Positions 26,212-37,966 of a stretch of DNA of 64,000 nucleotides are shown piece by piece. The stretch comes from Sphingobium sp. Its GTDB lineage: Bacteria; Pseudomonadota; Alphaproteobacteria; Sphingomonadales; Sphingomonadaceae. The DNA is taken from contig JALCRK010000004.1 in assembly GCA_022652485.1 (NCBI GenBank), forward strand, positions 52,751 to 116,750. Reading direction: 5' to 3'. The notes under the pieces are model-generated. The model worked only from the letters and a program-made list of their open reading frames with translations. It searched no databases and was not told the DNA's origin. A program made the position numbers and the translations under genes. The number at the start of each line of letters is the position of its first letter. The first letter of the stretch is position 1.

Positions 26212-26790
26212 ATGTCCGAGCCAGCCCCCGCAGAGCGTACCACCCGCAAGCAGCAGATACTGGATATCGCCGCGCGCCTGTTCGCGCGTCATGGCTATCG
26301 CGGCACCTCAATCCGCGAGATCGGCGAGCAGGCGGGCATCCTCGGTGGCTCGCTCTATCATCACATCAAGTCGAAGGATGCGCTGTTCATCGAGCTGCAC
26401 AACCGCGCGCTGGACCGGGCCGAGGCGCTGATCGAGGCGGCCGTTTCCCGCCATGACGATCCGTGGGATCGGCTGGAGGCCGCCTGCCGCGCTCTGCTCG
26501 AAATCCAGCTGGCCCCCGATTCGCTCACCCAGCCCCTGATGAACGATTTCCGCGAGGTGCCGGAGGACGTGCGGCTTCAGCTGGTCGCCCGGCGCGATGC
26601 CTTTGAAGAGCCGTTCCGCGCTCTGGTCGGCGCGCTTCCGCTCCCGCCGGAGATCGACCGCTCGATCTATCGCAACCTGCTGCTCTCGCTGCTCAACGAT
26701 GCCGACAACTGGTATCGGCCCGGCCGCCTCTCCCCCGCCGGTGTGGCGCAGCAGGTCGTCCGCATCTTCCGCCACGAGGCGGAAGCATAA
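26212..26790 (+). CDS. TetR-family transcriptional regulator
   Basis: DNA-binding regulator of 192 residues. The N-terminal helix-turn-helix (about 12-58) is clear: ARLFARHGYRGTSIREIGEQAG followed by GSLYHHIKSKDALF, the TetR signature. The ligand domain resembles regulators of fatty acid or CoA-thioester metabolism (KstR2/FadR-type) only loosely. ATG 26212 is chosen; ATG 26194 in frame is the alternative. No adjacent target gene suggests a ligand. Confidence 0.88.
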   Translation: MSEPAPAERTTRKQQILDIAARLFARHGYRGTSIREIGEQAGILGGSLYHHIKSKDALFIELHNRALDRAEALIEAAVSRHDDPWDRLEAACRALLEIQLAPDSLTQPLMNDFREVPEDVRLQLVARRDAFEEPFRALVGALPLPPEIDRSIYRNLLLSLLNDADNWYRPGRLSPAGVAQQVVRIFRHEAEA

Positions 26791-26808
26791 GATGCGGAAG
26801 CGTAAGAT

Positions 26809-27216
26809 TTAGTGCGCGGTCGCCGTCGCTGGTGCGGCGGGCGCGTCGGTGAAGCCCCACATCCGCTCAAGGTTGTAGAAACTGCGTACCTCGGGCCGGA
26901 ACAGGTGGACGATCACGTCACCCGCGTCGATCAGCACCCAGTCCGCCGTCGGCAGGCCTTCGATCCGCGCGACATGGCCGGTTTCCTTCTTGATCCGCTC
27001 GGCGAGCTTCTGCGCCATCGCGGCGACATGGCGCGAGGAACGCCCGGAGGCGATCACCATATGGTCCGCGATGCTGCTTTTGCCGGCGAGGGGAATGGAG
27101 ATGGTTTCCTGCGCCTGATCGTCGTCGAGCGACTGCATGACAAGGGCGTGGATGTCTTCGGGCGAGAGACCGGCGCTTGCGGGGGCCGGTGCGCTGGCGC
27201 TGGGCGTGGGGGTCAA
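26809..27216 (-). CDS. rsfS: Ribosomal silencing factor RsfS
   Basis: Binds ribosomal protein uL14 and blocks subunit joining in starvation. The 135-residue protein has the core LAGKSSIADHMVIASGRSSRHVAAMA and the GLPTADWVLIDAGDVIVHLF segment ending in the YNLERMW motif. A short Pro/Ala-rich extension lies at each end. It follows nadD by 21 bases, the usual nadD-rsfS pairing. Confidence 0.95.
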   Translation of the reverse strand: MTPTPSASAPAPASAGLSPEDIHALVMQSLDDDQAQETISIPLAGKSSIADHMVIASGRSSRHVAAMAQKLAERIKKETGHVARIEGLPTADWVLIDAGDVIVHLFRPEVRSFYNLERMWGFTDAPAAPATATAH

Positions 27217-27237
27217 GGGTGCTCCTTCATGGGTGGA

Positions 27238-27879
27238 TCATACCGGGATCGTGCGATGCGTCAGGGGATCGCGCGGACGCGCCCCATGATGTTCGCGGTG
27301 CCAAAGGGGGTTGCCCTGCCTCAGCAGGGTGGCCGACCGTGGATCGGGGCGAAAGCGCAAATGCACGAGCGCCGGTGGTCTCCAGTTCGTCCAGTTGCTG
27401 CTCTGGCCTGCGGGCCGGACGAAGCGCCGCAACCAGTTCGCTGCCGGAGAGCCGCGAACCGCGCCAGTATAGCCCGGACGGGCGATCACGGCAATGGGCA
27501 TGATGCGCGCAATGCCGCGCCAGTCCTTCCATTGGCCGAACTGTTGCAGATTGTCCCCACCCATCAGCCAGAGGAAGCGGTGGCGGGGATAGCGCAGGGT
27601 GAGGGCGCGCAGCGTGTCGACGGTGTAGCGGGTGCCCAGCTCCGCCTCGATCGCGGTGGCGCGGATCGGCGCGCGCCGGGCGATTTTCCGGGCATATTGG
27701 AGGCGCGCGGCGAGCGGGGCCATGCCTTGCTGCGGCTTCAGCGGGTTGCCGGGCGACACCAGCCACCAGACCTCATCCAGCCCCAGCGCTTCCCGCGCGG
27801 CCAGGCTGATCGCGCGGTGGCCGCCATGCGCGGGATTGAACGATCCGCCCAATAGGCCGATTTTGCGCGTAGTATTCAG
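27238..27879 (-). CDS. nadD: Nicotinate-nucleotide adenylyltransferase, probable CTG start
   Basis: Adenylates nicotinate mononucleotide in NAD synthesis. Conserved [16 protein letters not shown] (the nucleotidyltransferase HxGH loop) opens the protein, then [11 protein letters not shown] and LWLMGGDNL. The frame has no ATG or GTG near its start. The only TTG (27852) lies inside the first strand and would delete it. CTG at 27877-27879 overlaps the dxs stop (CTGA) and has GAGG seven bases before it, giving 213 residues of normal length. The start is therefore inferred to be CTG; sequencing error is the alternative. Confidence 0.88.
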   Translation of the reverse strand: MNTTRKIGLLGGSFNPAHGGHRAISLAAREALGLDEVWWLVSPGNPLKPQQGMAPLAARLQYARKIARRAPIRATAIEAELGTRYTVDTLRALTLRYPRHRFLWLMGGDNLQQFGQWKDWRGIARIMPIAVIARPGYTGAVRGSPAANWLRRFVRPAGQSSNWTNWRPPALVHLRFRPDPRSATLLRQGNPLWHREHHGARPRDPLTHRTIPV

Positions 27880-29798
27880 GCTATTGCCTCGTTTACGCCC
27901 GCGCTGTTGTGCCTGAGCGCGGTGAGCACGGCGTTGACGATACCGTCCGCATCCAGCCCCGCCTCGGCATATTGCTTCTCGGGCTTGTCCTGATCCTGAA
28001 ACACGTCCGGCAGGCGCAGCGTGCGGAGCTTCAGGCCCGCATCGATCAGCCCTTCGTCGCTCGCCAACGTCAGCACATGCGCGCCAAATCCGCCGACCGC
28101 GCCTTCCTCCACGGTGACGCAGACTTCATGGCTGGTAAGCAGCCTGCGGATCAGCGCCTCATCGAGCGGCTTGGCGAAGCGCAGGTCCGCGACGCTGGTG
28201 GAAAGCCCGCGCGCATCCAGCGCATCTGCCGCTTTGAGCGCTTCCTCCAGCCGCGTGCCGAGCGAGAGGATCGCGACCTTTTTGCCCTCGCGCACGATGC
28301 GGCCCTTGCCGATCTCCAGCCGCTCCGGCACGTCCGGCAGCGGCACGCCCACGCCGGACCCACGCGGATAGCGCACCGCGATCGGGCCGCTATCGTGGCA
28401 AGCGCAGGTGTGGACCATATGCACCAGCTCCGCCTCGTCGGCGGCGGCCATCACCACCAGATTGGGTAAAGTCGCGAGATAGGCGATGTCAAAGCTGCCC
28501 GCGTGCGTCGATCCATCCGCGCCAACCAGCCCGGCGCGATCCATCGCGAAGCGGACGGGGAGGTTCTGGATCGCGACATCATGCACGACCTGATCATAGG
28601 CGCGTTGCAGGAAGGTCGAATAGATCGCGCAAAAGGGGCGCATTCCCTGCGCCGCCAGCCCCGCGGCGAAGGTGACGGCGTGCTGCTCGGCGATGCCGAC
28701 ATCGAAGCAGCGCTCGGGATATGCCTCGGCGAACTTGTCGAGACCCGTGCCGGAGGGCATTGCGGCAGTGATCGCGCAGACCTTTTCGTCGCGCGTCGCT
28801 TCCGCAATCAGCGCTTTGGCAAAAACATTGGTATAACTCGGCGGGCCGGGCGGCGCCTTTACCTGCGCCCCGGTGACGACATCGAACTTCTGCACGCCAT
28901 GATATTTGTCTTCGGCTGCCTCCGCCGGGGCATAGCCCTTGCCCTTCTGCGTCACGACATGGATGAGGCACGGCCCATCGGCCATATCGCGCACATTTTC
29001 GAGCACCGGGATCAGCTGATCGAGATTATGCCCGTCGATCGGGCCGACATAATAGAAGCCCAGCTCCTCGAACAGGGTGCCGCCCATTGCCATGCCGCGG
29101 GCATATTCGTCGGTCTTCTTCGCGGCATTGTGCAGCGGGCGGGGCAGGTGCTTGGCGATGCGCTTGGCGAGATCGCGCAGGCTCATGAACTCGCGGGAGG
29201 AAACCAGCCGCGCGAGATAGGCCGACAAGCCCCCCACCGGCGGCGCGATCGACATATCGTTGTCATTGAGGATGACGACCAGCCGGTTGCCCGCATCGCG
29301 CGCGTTATTCATCGCCTCATAGGCCATGCCGGCGGACATCGCGCCATCGCCGATCACCGCGATGCCCTTGCCGGGCAGGTTCTGCATCTTGTTGGCGATG
29401 GCGAAACCCAAAGCGGCGCTGATGCTGGTGGAGCTGTGCGCCGCGCCGAACGGGTCATATTCGCTCTCGGCCCGCTTGGTGAAGCCGGAAAGCCCGCCAC
29501 CCTGCCGCAGGGTACGGATGCGGTCGCGCCTGCCGGTCAATATCTTGTGCGGATAGCATTGATGCCCCACGTCCCAGACGAGCTTGTCCTCCGGCGTATT
29601 GAACACATAATGGATCGCGGTCGTCAGCTCGACCACGCCGAGGCCGGAGCCGAGGTGCCCGCCGGTCGTGCCCACGGCGCTGATCGTCTCCGCGCGCAGT
29701 TCATCGGCCAGCTGGCGCAGCTGCTCGGGTTTGAGCGCGCGCAGATCGGCAGGAAGGTTGACCTGATCCAGCAGTGGGGTTGACGGGCGATCGTTCAT
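27876..29798 (-). CDS. dxs: 1-deoxy-D-xylulose-5-phosphate synthase
   Basis: Thiamine diphosphate enzyme condensing pyruvate and glyceraldehyde 3-phosphate, first step of the MEP isoprenoid pathway. The 640-residue product from ATG 29798 has [17 protein letters not shown], the thiamine diphosphate-binding region [17 protein letters not shown], and the transketolase C-domain with [13 protein letters not shown]. The frame is open a little upstream without similarity. It is coupled to nadD by CTGA. It feeds ubiquinone side-chain synthesis, for which ubiA is at 32.7 kb. Confidence 0.97.
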   Translation of the reverse strand: MNDRPSTPLLDQVNLPADLRALKPEQLRQLADELRAETISAVGTTGGHLGSGLGVVELTTAIHYVFNTPEDKLVWDVGHQCYPHKILTGRRDRIRTLRQGGGLSGFTKRAESEYDPFGAAHSSTSISAALGFAIANKMQNLPGKGIAVIGDGAMSAGMAYEAMNNARDAGNRLVVILNDNDMSIAPPVGGLSAYLARLVSSREFMSLRDLAKRIAKHLPRPLHNAAKKTDEYARGMAMGGTLFEELGFYYVGPIDGHNLDQLIPVLENVRDMADGPCLIHVVTQKGKGYAPAEAAEDKYHGVQKFDVVTGAQVKAPPGPPSYTNVFAKALIAEATRDEKVCAITAAMPSGTGLDKFAEAYPERCFDVGIAEQHAVTFAAGLAAQGMRPFCAIYSTFLQRAYDQVVHDVAIQNLPVRFAMDRAGLVGADGSTHAGSFDIAYLATLPNLVVMAAADEAELVHMVHTCACHDSGPIAVRYPRGSGVGVPLPDVPERLEIGKGRIVREGKKVAILSLGTRLEEALKAADALDARGLSTSVADLRFAKPLDEALIRRLLTSHEVCVTVEEGAVGGFGAHVLTLASDEGLIDAGLKLRTLRLPDVFQDQDKPEKQYAEAGLDADGIVNAVLTALRHNSAGVNEAIA

Positions 29799-29887
29799 CG
29801 AAACAGAGGTCTCCACACCCCAACATAGCGTTCGTGGTGCATATTGTCGCCCCCCTTGCGTCAGATCGATACCTGTATCAAGGTGTA

Positions 29888-30358
29888 TCAGGAGGCTGTG
29901 GCGCAGTCGCCACACCGGCCCTGCACCTCGATCACCACGCGCTCGGGCGCGAAATTCTCCCGCGCCGCCCGTTCTCTCAGCGCGCTGGTGAGCGTGTCGT
30001 CATCCGTGTGCAGCGCCACGCCGCAGCTCGTGCAGACGAGGAAGATGCAGTCATGCTGGCAGCCCGGATGGGCGTTGACGATATAGGCATTGGCGCTTTC
30101 GACCCGTGTCGCGAGGTTCGAGGCGACGAACAGGTCGAGGATGCGATAGACGCTGTTGGGCGCCACCCGCTTGCCGCGCGCCTGGCTGACGCTATCCGCA
30201 ATGTCATAAGCCGAGGTGGGGCGCTTTTGCGCGGCGAGGGCGTCGTAGATCGCGGCGCGCATCGCGGTCCATTGCTCGCCATGCATATCCAGCGCCGTTT
30301 GCGCTGCCGCGCGCAGCGCCGCGCCCTCCAGATCGTGATGATGCCTGTGCCCAGCCAT
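29888..30358 (-). CDS. Fur-family metalloregulator, Zur-like
   Basis: Metal-dependent repressor of 156 residues with an N-terminal winged helix (about 28-90, [13 protein letters not shown], then [11 protein letters not shown]) and a C-terminal dimerisation domain. CTSC (C109, C112) and CGDC (C149, C152) form the structural zinc site, and HPGCQHDC around residue 100 offers regulatory ligands. The overall pattern, and the His-rich start MAGHRHHH, is closer to Zur than Fur. It lies 89 bases upstream of dxs in the same direction. No zinc uptake gene is adjacent, so the metal is unproven. Confidence 0.85.
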   Translation of the reverse strand: MAGHRHHHDLEGAALRAAAQTALDMHGEQWTAMRAAIYDALAAQKRPTSAYDIADSVSQARGKRVAPNSVYRILDLFVASNLATRVESANAYIVNAHPGCQHDCIFLVCTSCGVALHTDDDTLTSALRERAARENFAPERVVIEVQGRCGDCATAS

Positions 30359-30402
30359 CCGGACAATCTAGAGGGGCTTCACCGCCGAAACAAGAGTGCG
30401 GG

Positions 30403-31779
30403 TCAGAAGCTCTCCTCGGCATAGACGCGGGTAAGGTCGCCGCCCCATGCGCCCTGATACCGTTCCAGCAGGGATTCCGCCGGGGTCTGGCCGCGCGAGA
30501 CGACCTCCTGCAATACGCCAAGATAGCCGGTCTCGTTGTTGCCGCTGACATCGAGCCGTGCCCGCGATGCGAGGCCGCTGCGTGCGATTTCCAGCACTTC
30601 GCCCGCAATATCCCGCAGGGTGCGTCCGCCCGGCACTGGCGCATCGAGGCCCAGTTTGGGCACGCTGTCCCTTAGCACCTGCCGCGCGTCCATGCTCCAG
30701 TCCTTGACCAGATCCCACGCCGCGTCGAGCGCGCCTTGATCATAAAGCAGCCCCACCCAGAAGGCGGGCAGTGCGCAGATGCGGCCCCACGGCCCGCCGT
30801 CCGCGCCGCGCATTTCGAGGAAGCTCTTCAGGCGCACTTCCGGAAAGGCGGTGGAGAGATGGTCGTTCCAGTCGGCGATGGTCGGCTTCTCGCCGGGCAG
30901 GGCGGGGAGGCGGCCATCCAGGAAATCCCGGAAGCTCTGCCCCGCCGCGTCGATATAACTGCCGTCGCGATAGACGAAATACATCGGCACATCGAGCGCA
31001 TAGTCGGCGTAGCGCTCGTATCCGAAGCCATCCTCGAACACGAAGGGCAACATGCCGGTGCGCGCCGGATCGGTGTCGGACCAGATATGGCTGCGATAGG
31101 ACAGCATCCCGTTGGGCTTGCCTTCGGTGAAGGGAGAATTGGCGAAGAGGGCGGTGGCGAGCGGTTGCAACGCCAGCGAGGTACGGAATTTCTTTACCAT
31201 ATCGGTTTCGGATTGGTAATCCAGATTAACCTGAATGGTGCAAGTGCGGAGCATCATGTCCAGACCCATCGAGCCGACCCGCGGCATATGGCGCAGCATG
31301 ATGCCATAGCGGCCCTTGGGCATCACCGGCAGCTCGGCGCGGGTCTTGTCCGGCCACATGCCAAGGCCGAGGAAGCCGAGGCCCAGCCTGTCGCCCACCG
31401 CCTTCACCTGTTTGAGGTGCCGTCCGGTCTCGGCGCAAGTCTCGTGCAGGTTTTCGAGCGGCGCGCCCGAGAGTTCGAGCTGGCCTGCCGGTTCAAGGCT
31501 GATCGTGCCATCGCTCCCCGCAAGCGCGATGACGTTGCCGCCCTCGATCACCGGCTCCCAGCCATAATCCGCGGCGAGGCCCGCCAGCAGATCGCGGATG
31601 CCGCCCGGCTCGTCATAGGAAGGAGCGCGGAAATCGGCGGTGCGATAGACGAATTTCTCGTGCTCGGTGCCGATGCGCCAGCGCTCCGGCGGCTTCTCTC
31701 CGCGCGCGAATACCGAGATCAGCTGATCCCGCGTTTCGATGACGGGATCATGCGCCCCTGTCTCCGTTCTGGTGCTCAT
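30403..31779 (-). CDS. gshA: Glutamate-cysteine ligase
   Basis: First step of glutathione synthesis. The 458-residue protein is of the plant/alphaproteobacterial type, recognisable by WRIGTEHEKFVYR near residue 38, GQLELSGAPLENLHETCAE around 115 and MLRTCTIQVNLDYQSE near 180. Single-gene unit; the gene upstream on the minus strand is rsmE, 101 bases away. gshB is not in the window. Confidence 0.96.
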   Translation of the reverse strand: MSTRTETGAHDPVIETRDQLISVFARGEKPPERWRIGTEHEKFVYRTADFRAPSYDEPGGIRDLLAGLAADYGWEPVIEGGNVIALAGSDGTISLEPAGQLELSGAPLENLHETCAETGRHLKQVKAVGDRLGLGFLGLGMWPDKTRAELPVMPKGRYGIMLRHMPRVGSMGLDMMLRTCTIQVNLDYQSETDMVKKFRTSLALQPLATALFANSPFTEGKPNGMLSYRSHIWSDTDPARTGMLPFVFEDGFGYERYADYALDVPMYFVYRDGSYIDAAGQSFRDFLDGRLPALPGEKPTIADWNDHLSTAFPEVRLKSFLEMRGADGGPWGRICALPAFWVGLLYDQGALDAAWDLVKDWSMDARQVLRDSVPKLGLDAPVPGGRTLRDIAGEVLEIARSGLASRARLDVSGNNETGYLGVLQEVVSRGQTPAESLLERYQGAWGGDLTRVYAEESF

Positions 31780-31880
31780 TCGGCTTGTCCGCCCCTGTTG
31801 TTGAGCAAGCAGATAGGGATGGCGGGGCGGTCAATCAATTGGCGCGCCGGATAAAGACAATTTCCGCTGGGCAACAATTC

Positions 31881-32630
31881 TCATTTCGTCCAGTCGCCAT
31901 TGAGGTTCATCCAGCAGGCGGTGGCGGCGATGGCGGCGGTTTCGGCACGCAGGATACGCGGGCCGAGGGTAATGGGCACGGCGGCGGGATGGGCGCGGAT
32001 CGCCTCGCGTTCCTGAGTGGTAAAGCCGCCCTCCGGGCCGACCAGCAGCGCGGCCGGGCCGGGGTGAGCGGCAAAGGCTTGCCCCATCGGTGCGTCGCCC
32101 TGCTCATCCGCGAAGAACAGCGCCCGCCCCTCCGGCCAGTGTTTCAGCAGCGCATCGAGCTTCACCATCTCGGCTAGGTTGGGCAGCATCGTCCGCCCGC
32201 ATTGCTCCGCCGCCTCGATCATCTGTGCGGCGAGGCGCTCCGGATTGAGCTTGTCCACCACGCAGCGCGCCATCAACACCGGCTGAATGCGCGCGACGCC
32301 GAGCTCAGTCGCCTTCTCCATCACCAGATCGATCCGGCCCTTCTTGATCGGCGCGGCGCACAGCCAGAAATCCGGCACGGTCTCCAAGGGCTTGGTCTGC
32401 TCCACGCATTCCAGCACCAGATCGCGCTTGCGGATCGCGCCCGCGCGCGCCGCCCATTCGCCATCGCGCCCGTTGAACAGCAGAACCGCATCGCCCTCGC
32501 CCACCCGCATCACGGAGAGCAGATAATGCGCGGCATTGCCATCGACCGGAACGCCGACGCCTGCGTCAAGATCGGCCTGCGTGTAGAGGCGCGGGGCGCT
32601 GCGCGGGGGCCAGGCGGGGGTTGCGGGCAT
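31881..32630 (-). CDS. rsmE: 16S rRNA (uracil-1498-N3)-methyltransferase
   Basis: SPOUT methyltransferase modifying U1498 of 16S rRNA. The 249-residue protein has an N-terminal PUA-like part (HYLLSVMRVGEGDAVLLFNG) and the SAM-binding C-terminal knot with LLVGPEGGFTTQEREA and TLGPRILRAETAA. Upstream of gshA on the same strand, an arrangement common in alphaproteobacteria together with divergent ubiA. Confidence 0.95.
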   Translation of the reverse strand: MPATPAWPPRSAPRLYTQADLDAGVGVPVDGNAAHYLLSVMRVGEGDAVLLFNGRDGEWAARAGAIRKRDLVLECVEQTKPLETVPDFWLCAAPIKKGRIDLVMEKATELGVARIQPVLMARCVVDKLNPERLAAQMIEAAEQCGRTMLPNLAEMVKLDALLKHWPEGRALFFADEQGDAPMGQAFAAHPGPAALLVGPEGGFTTQEREAIRAHPAAVPITLGPRILRAETAAIAATACWMNLNGDWTK

Positions 32631-32642
32631 CAGACAGTCTCC

Positions 32643-32668
32643 GTTCGGGCTGAGCTTGTCGAAGCCCT
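32643..32668. repeat. Short dispersed palindromic repeat
   Basis: GTTCGGGCTGAGCTTGTCGAAGCCCTG in the rsmE-ubiA spacer. Its reverse complement reads GGGCTTCGACAAGCTCAGCCC, a short intergenic repeat widespread in sphingomonads and other bacteria. The core GCTT-GTCG-AAGC forms a small hairpin. Only one copy is seen in this window. Confidence 0.6.
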
Positions 32669-32722
32669 GCTTTGCGCTCTAAAGCGACAAGGGCGAAATT
32701 TACAGCCCTTCCACGGAGACAT

Positions 32723-33625
32723 ATGACCGAACATATAGTGCCAGACAGCGAAGCGCGCGGAGTCATGGTTCTGCTCCCGCCTTTGCCACGCGATCTCGCC
32801 TCGATGGCGCGGCTCGACCGGCCGATCGGCTGGTGGCTGCTGTTCTGGCCGGGTGCATGGGCGATCGCGCTTTCCGGCAACGGGCTTGCATCATGGCGGC
32901 TGATGCTGTGGTTCCTGCTGGGCAGCATCGCGATGCGCGGTGCAGGCTGCGTGTGGAACGACATTATCGACCGGGATCTCGACAAACAGGTGGCGCGCAC
33001 CGCCGCGCGGCCGGTGGCGAGCGGGCGGGTGAGCGTCACGCTCGCGGCCATGTGGATGGGTGCGCTGTGCCTGGTCGGCCTCGTCGTTCTGCTGCAACTC
33101 CGCTGGCAGGCGCAGCTGACCGCGTTCGCCAGCCTCGCGCTGGTTGCGGCCTATCCGTTCATGAAGCGCATCACCTGGTGGCCGCAGATATGGCTGGGGC
33201 TGGTGTTCAGCTGGGCGGCTCTGGTCGGCTGGGTCGAGATGACCGGCGGGTTGAGCGTTGTCGGCCTGTTGCTTTATGCGGGCAGCATCTGCTGGGTGGT
33301 CGGCTATGACAGCATCTATGCGTTGCAGGATCGCGAGGATGATGCGCTTGTCGGCATCCGCTCCAGCGCGCTTCGCATGGGGCGGCATGTGCGTGGCGGC
33401 GTGGGCGGGTTCTACGCGGGGGCGTTGTTGCTCTGGGCGGGCGCGATCTGGGCGGCGCGGCCCGATGTCGTTGCGCTGGTCGCGCTGCTGCCGATGGCGG
33501 CGCATCTGCTCTGGCAGGTTACCACCCTGAAGACCGACGGCGCGAATGCTCTCATCCTATTCCGCGCCAACCGCTTCGCCGGCCTCCTCCTGTTTGCCGC
33601 CTGTGTGGTGGTGGGCGCGAGCTAA
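32723..33625 (+). CDS. ubiA: 4-hydroxybenzoate polyprenyltransferase
   Basis: Membrane prenyltransferase of ubiquinone synthesis, attaching the polyprenyl chain to 4-hydroxybenzoate. ATG 32723, preceded by ACGGAGAC, gives 300 residues; the frame is open 17 codons upstream without similarity. The two Asp-rich motifs are NDIIDRDLD (79-87) and YALQDREDD (about 207-215), and there are eight or nine hydrophobic segments. Its 3' end overlaps the convergent ThiE-like gene by 74 bases. Confidence 0.95.
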   Translation: MTEHIVPDSEARGVMVLLPPLPRDLASMARLDRPIGWWLLFWPGAWAIALSGNGLASWRLMLWFLLGSIAMRGAGCVWNDIIDRDLDKQVARTAARPVASGRVSVTLAAMWMGALCLVGLVVLLQLRWQAQLTAFASLALVAAYPFMKRITWWPQIWLGLVFSWAALVGWVEMTGGLSVVGLLLYAGSICWVVGYDSIYALQDREDDALVGIRSSALRMGRHVRGGVGGFYAGALLLWAGAIWAARPDVVALVALLPMAAHLLWQVTTLKTDGANALILFRANRFAGLLLFAACVVVGAS

Positions 33626-34196
33626 AGCGCGCCATGCCATCCTGAACCAGCGCGTCGATCGCCGCCCAGCCATAAGCGCCGAGCGGCCGGAGGCGGCGGA
33701 AACGCGCCGGGTTCATGCCGCCCAGCGCGATGACCGGGCAGCGCGCGAGGCGGGCGAGGGCGGCGAAGCGCATCGGCCCCAGCGCGGGCGCTCCGGGGTG
33801 CGAGCGGGTCGGGAAGGCGGGCGAGAGGAAGAGGATGTCCGCGCCTTGCCGGTTCGCGGCGGCGATCTCGCGGGCATTATGCGCCGAGGCGGAGCGCAGG
33901 CCACCGGTGCCGGAAGCGCGGCGCGAGGGATTGTGGCGTCCGGATGCGCCTTGTGCCCAACGGTCTTCACCCGCCAGCAGCACGATGAGCCTTTGCCGCC
34001 TGGCCGCTTTTCGCACCTTCTTGAGCAGCGCGCGCCGTTCCTGTGGTTGCAGGCCATAATGCCGGAAGACGATGCCGCTGCTGCTGGGCAGGCGGCGGAT
34101 CGCGGCCATCAGCGCCTCACCGGAAACCCGTTCGTCGGTGAACAGCCAGAGGCAGGGCAGGGGCTTTGAGGCGGATTGGGGCTGGCGGGCGCGCAT
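33552..34196 (-). CDS. ThiE/TenI-like thiamine phosphate synthase family protein
   Basis: TIM-barrel protein of the thiamine phosphate synthase superfamily. The 214-residue product has LWLFTDERVSG at the start, then SAHNAREIAAANRQGADILFLSP, the FPTRSHPGAPALGP phosphate-binding region and CPVIALGGM. It is divergent from the standard ThiE in the middle, and no thiamine gene or TPP riboswitch is adjacent, so it may have another role. ATG 34196 fits homologous starts better than ATG 34220. It overlaps ubiA by 74 bases at the 3' side and starts 22 bases from the divergent YggS gene. Confidence 0.78.
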   Translation of the reverse strand: MRARQPQSASKPLPCLWLFTDERVSGEALMAAIRRLPSSSGIVFRHYGLQPQERRALLKKVRKAARRQRLIVLLAGEDRWAQGASGRHNPSRRASGTGGLRSASAHNAREIAAANRQGADILFLSPAFPTRSHPGAPALGPMRFAALARLARCPVIALGGMNPARFRRLRPLGAYGWAAIDALVQDGMARFSSRPPPHRRQTGGGRRSGWRGIG

Positions 34197-34218
34197 GTCC
34201 CGCCTTATAGCCGCGCGC

Positions 34219-34956
34219 ATGGATCAGGACAGCAGGGAAACGCGCGACGCAACGCCGCTGGCGGAGGTTAAGGAGCGCATCGCGAAGGCGGCGGCACCCG
34301 CCGGGCGGCGGGCTGAGGACGTGACGCTCATCGCCATTTCCAAGACTCATGCCGCGGAGGCGATCCGCCCCCTGCTGGAGCAGGGGCAACGCCATTTCGG
34401 CGAGAACCGCGTGCAGGAGGCGGAAGGCAAATGGCCTGAGCTGCGCGCGGACTATCCGGATGTGACGCTGCATCTCGTCGGCCAGCTTCAGAGCAACAAG
34501 GCGGGGCAGGCGGTCGCGCTGTTCGATGTGATCCACTCGCTCGACCGGCCCTCGCTGGTTGCGGCGCTGGGGCAGGAGATGGAGCGCCAGGGGCGGCATA
34601 TTCCGTGCTTCGTGCAGGTGAATATCGGTGACGAACCGCAGAAGGGCGGTTGCGCGATCGCGGATCTGCCGGGGCTGCTGGCGACGGCGCGCGAGGCGGG
34701 GATTCCGGTGGCGGGGCTGATGTGCGTGCCGCCGCACAAGCGCTTGCAGCAAAAGTGGGAACCGGTTTTGCGTCCGGAAGCGCGGCAATCAGGGGATGTG
34801 GAGGCTGCGCCCTATTTCGCGCTTTTGGCCAAGCTGGCGCGGGAGCAGGGGCTGGCGGGACTGTCGATGGGCATGTCCGGCGATTTCGAGACGGCGGTGA
34901 TGCTGGGCGCGACGCATGTGCGCGTCGGCTCGGCGCTGTTCGGCGCGCGGTCATAA
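34219..34956 (+). CDS. YggS-family PLP homeostasis protein
   Basis: PLP-binding protein that regulates pyridoxal phosphate levels and amino acid homeostasis. ATG 34219 gives 245 residues. The PLP Lys is K42 in LIAISKTHAAE; HFGENRVQEAEGKW, LVGQLQSNKAGQA and LSMGMSGDFETAVMLGATHVRVGSALFG are all typical. The upstream frame overlaps the divergent ThiE-like gene and is not expected to be coding. A shared terminator follows. Confidence 0.93.
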   Translation: MDQDSRETRDATPLAEVKERIAKAAAPAGRRAEDVTLIAISKTHAAEAIRPLLEQGQRHFGENRVQEAEGKWPELRADYPDVTLHLVGQLQSNKAGQAVALFDVIHSLDRPSLVAALGQEMERQGRHIPCFVQVNIGDEPQKGGCAIADLPGLLATAREAGIPVAGLMCVPPHKRLQQKWEPVLRPEARQSGDVEAAPYFALLAKLAREQGLAGLSMGMSGDFETAVMLGATHVRVGSALFGARS

Positions 34957-34985
34957 AAGAAAAGGCCGCCCCGCGAAGGGCGGCC
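34955..34985 (-). terminator. Terminator between YggS gene and TonB receptor 1
   Basis: GGCCGCCC (34964-34971) and GGGCGGCC (34978-34985) form an eight-pair stem; on the minus strand it is followed by TTTTCTTTT, so it best terminates the receptor transcript. The plus strand has a weaker T-rich tail. Confidence 0.85.
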
Positions 34986-35006
34986 CTGCCTTGCTTTACA
35001 CCAACC

Positions 35007-37760
<2,754 letters not shown>

Positions 37761-37966
37761 AGCGCACCCTTTCCTTGACGCGGCCACAATTTTTATCCCG
37801 CGCCTGTTATTGTATGATGATTATTATGCTCCGATTTCTTACCAAAGCAATATTTAGGCAAAGAATTCTCTCCTTTTTGATTGTCTTTGGAAATTTGGCC
37901 CAAAGGAGCGCGAAAGCATTGTCGCGGCACTTGCGCAGCGAATCAGCCCTGACGTAAGGGAAGCGC

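Noticed and set aside
34197..34218. TPP riboswitch before the ThiE-like gene
   Set aside because: Only 22 bases separate it from the divergent YggS start; no room for and no sign of the conserved element.
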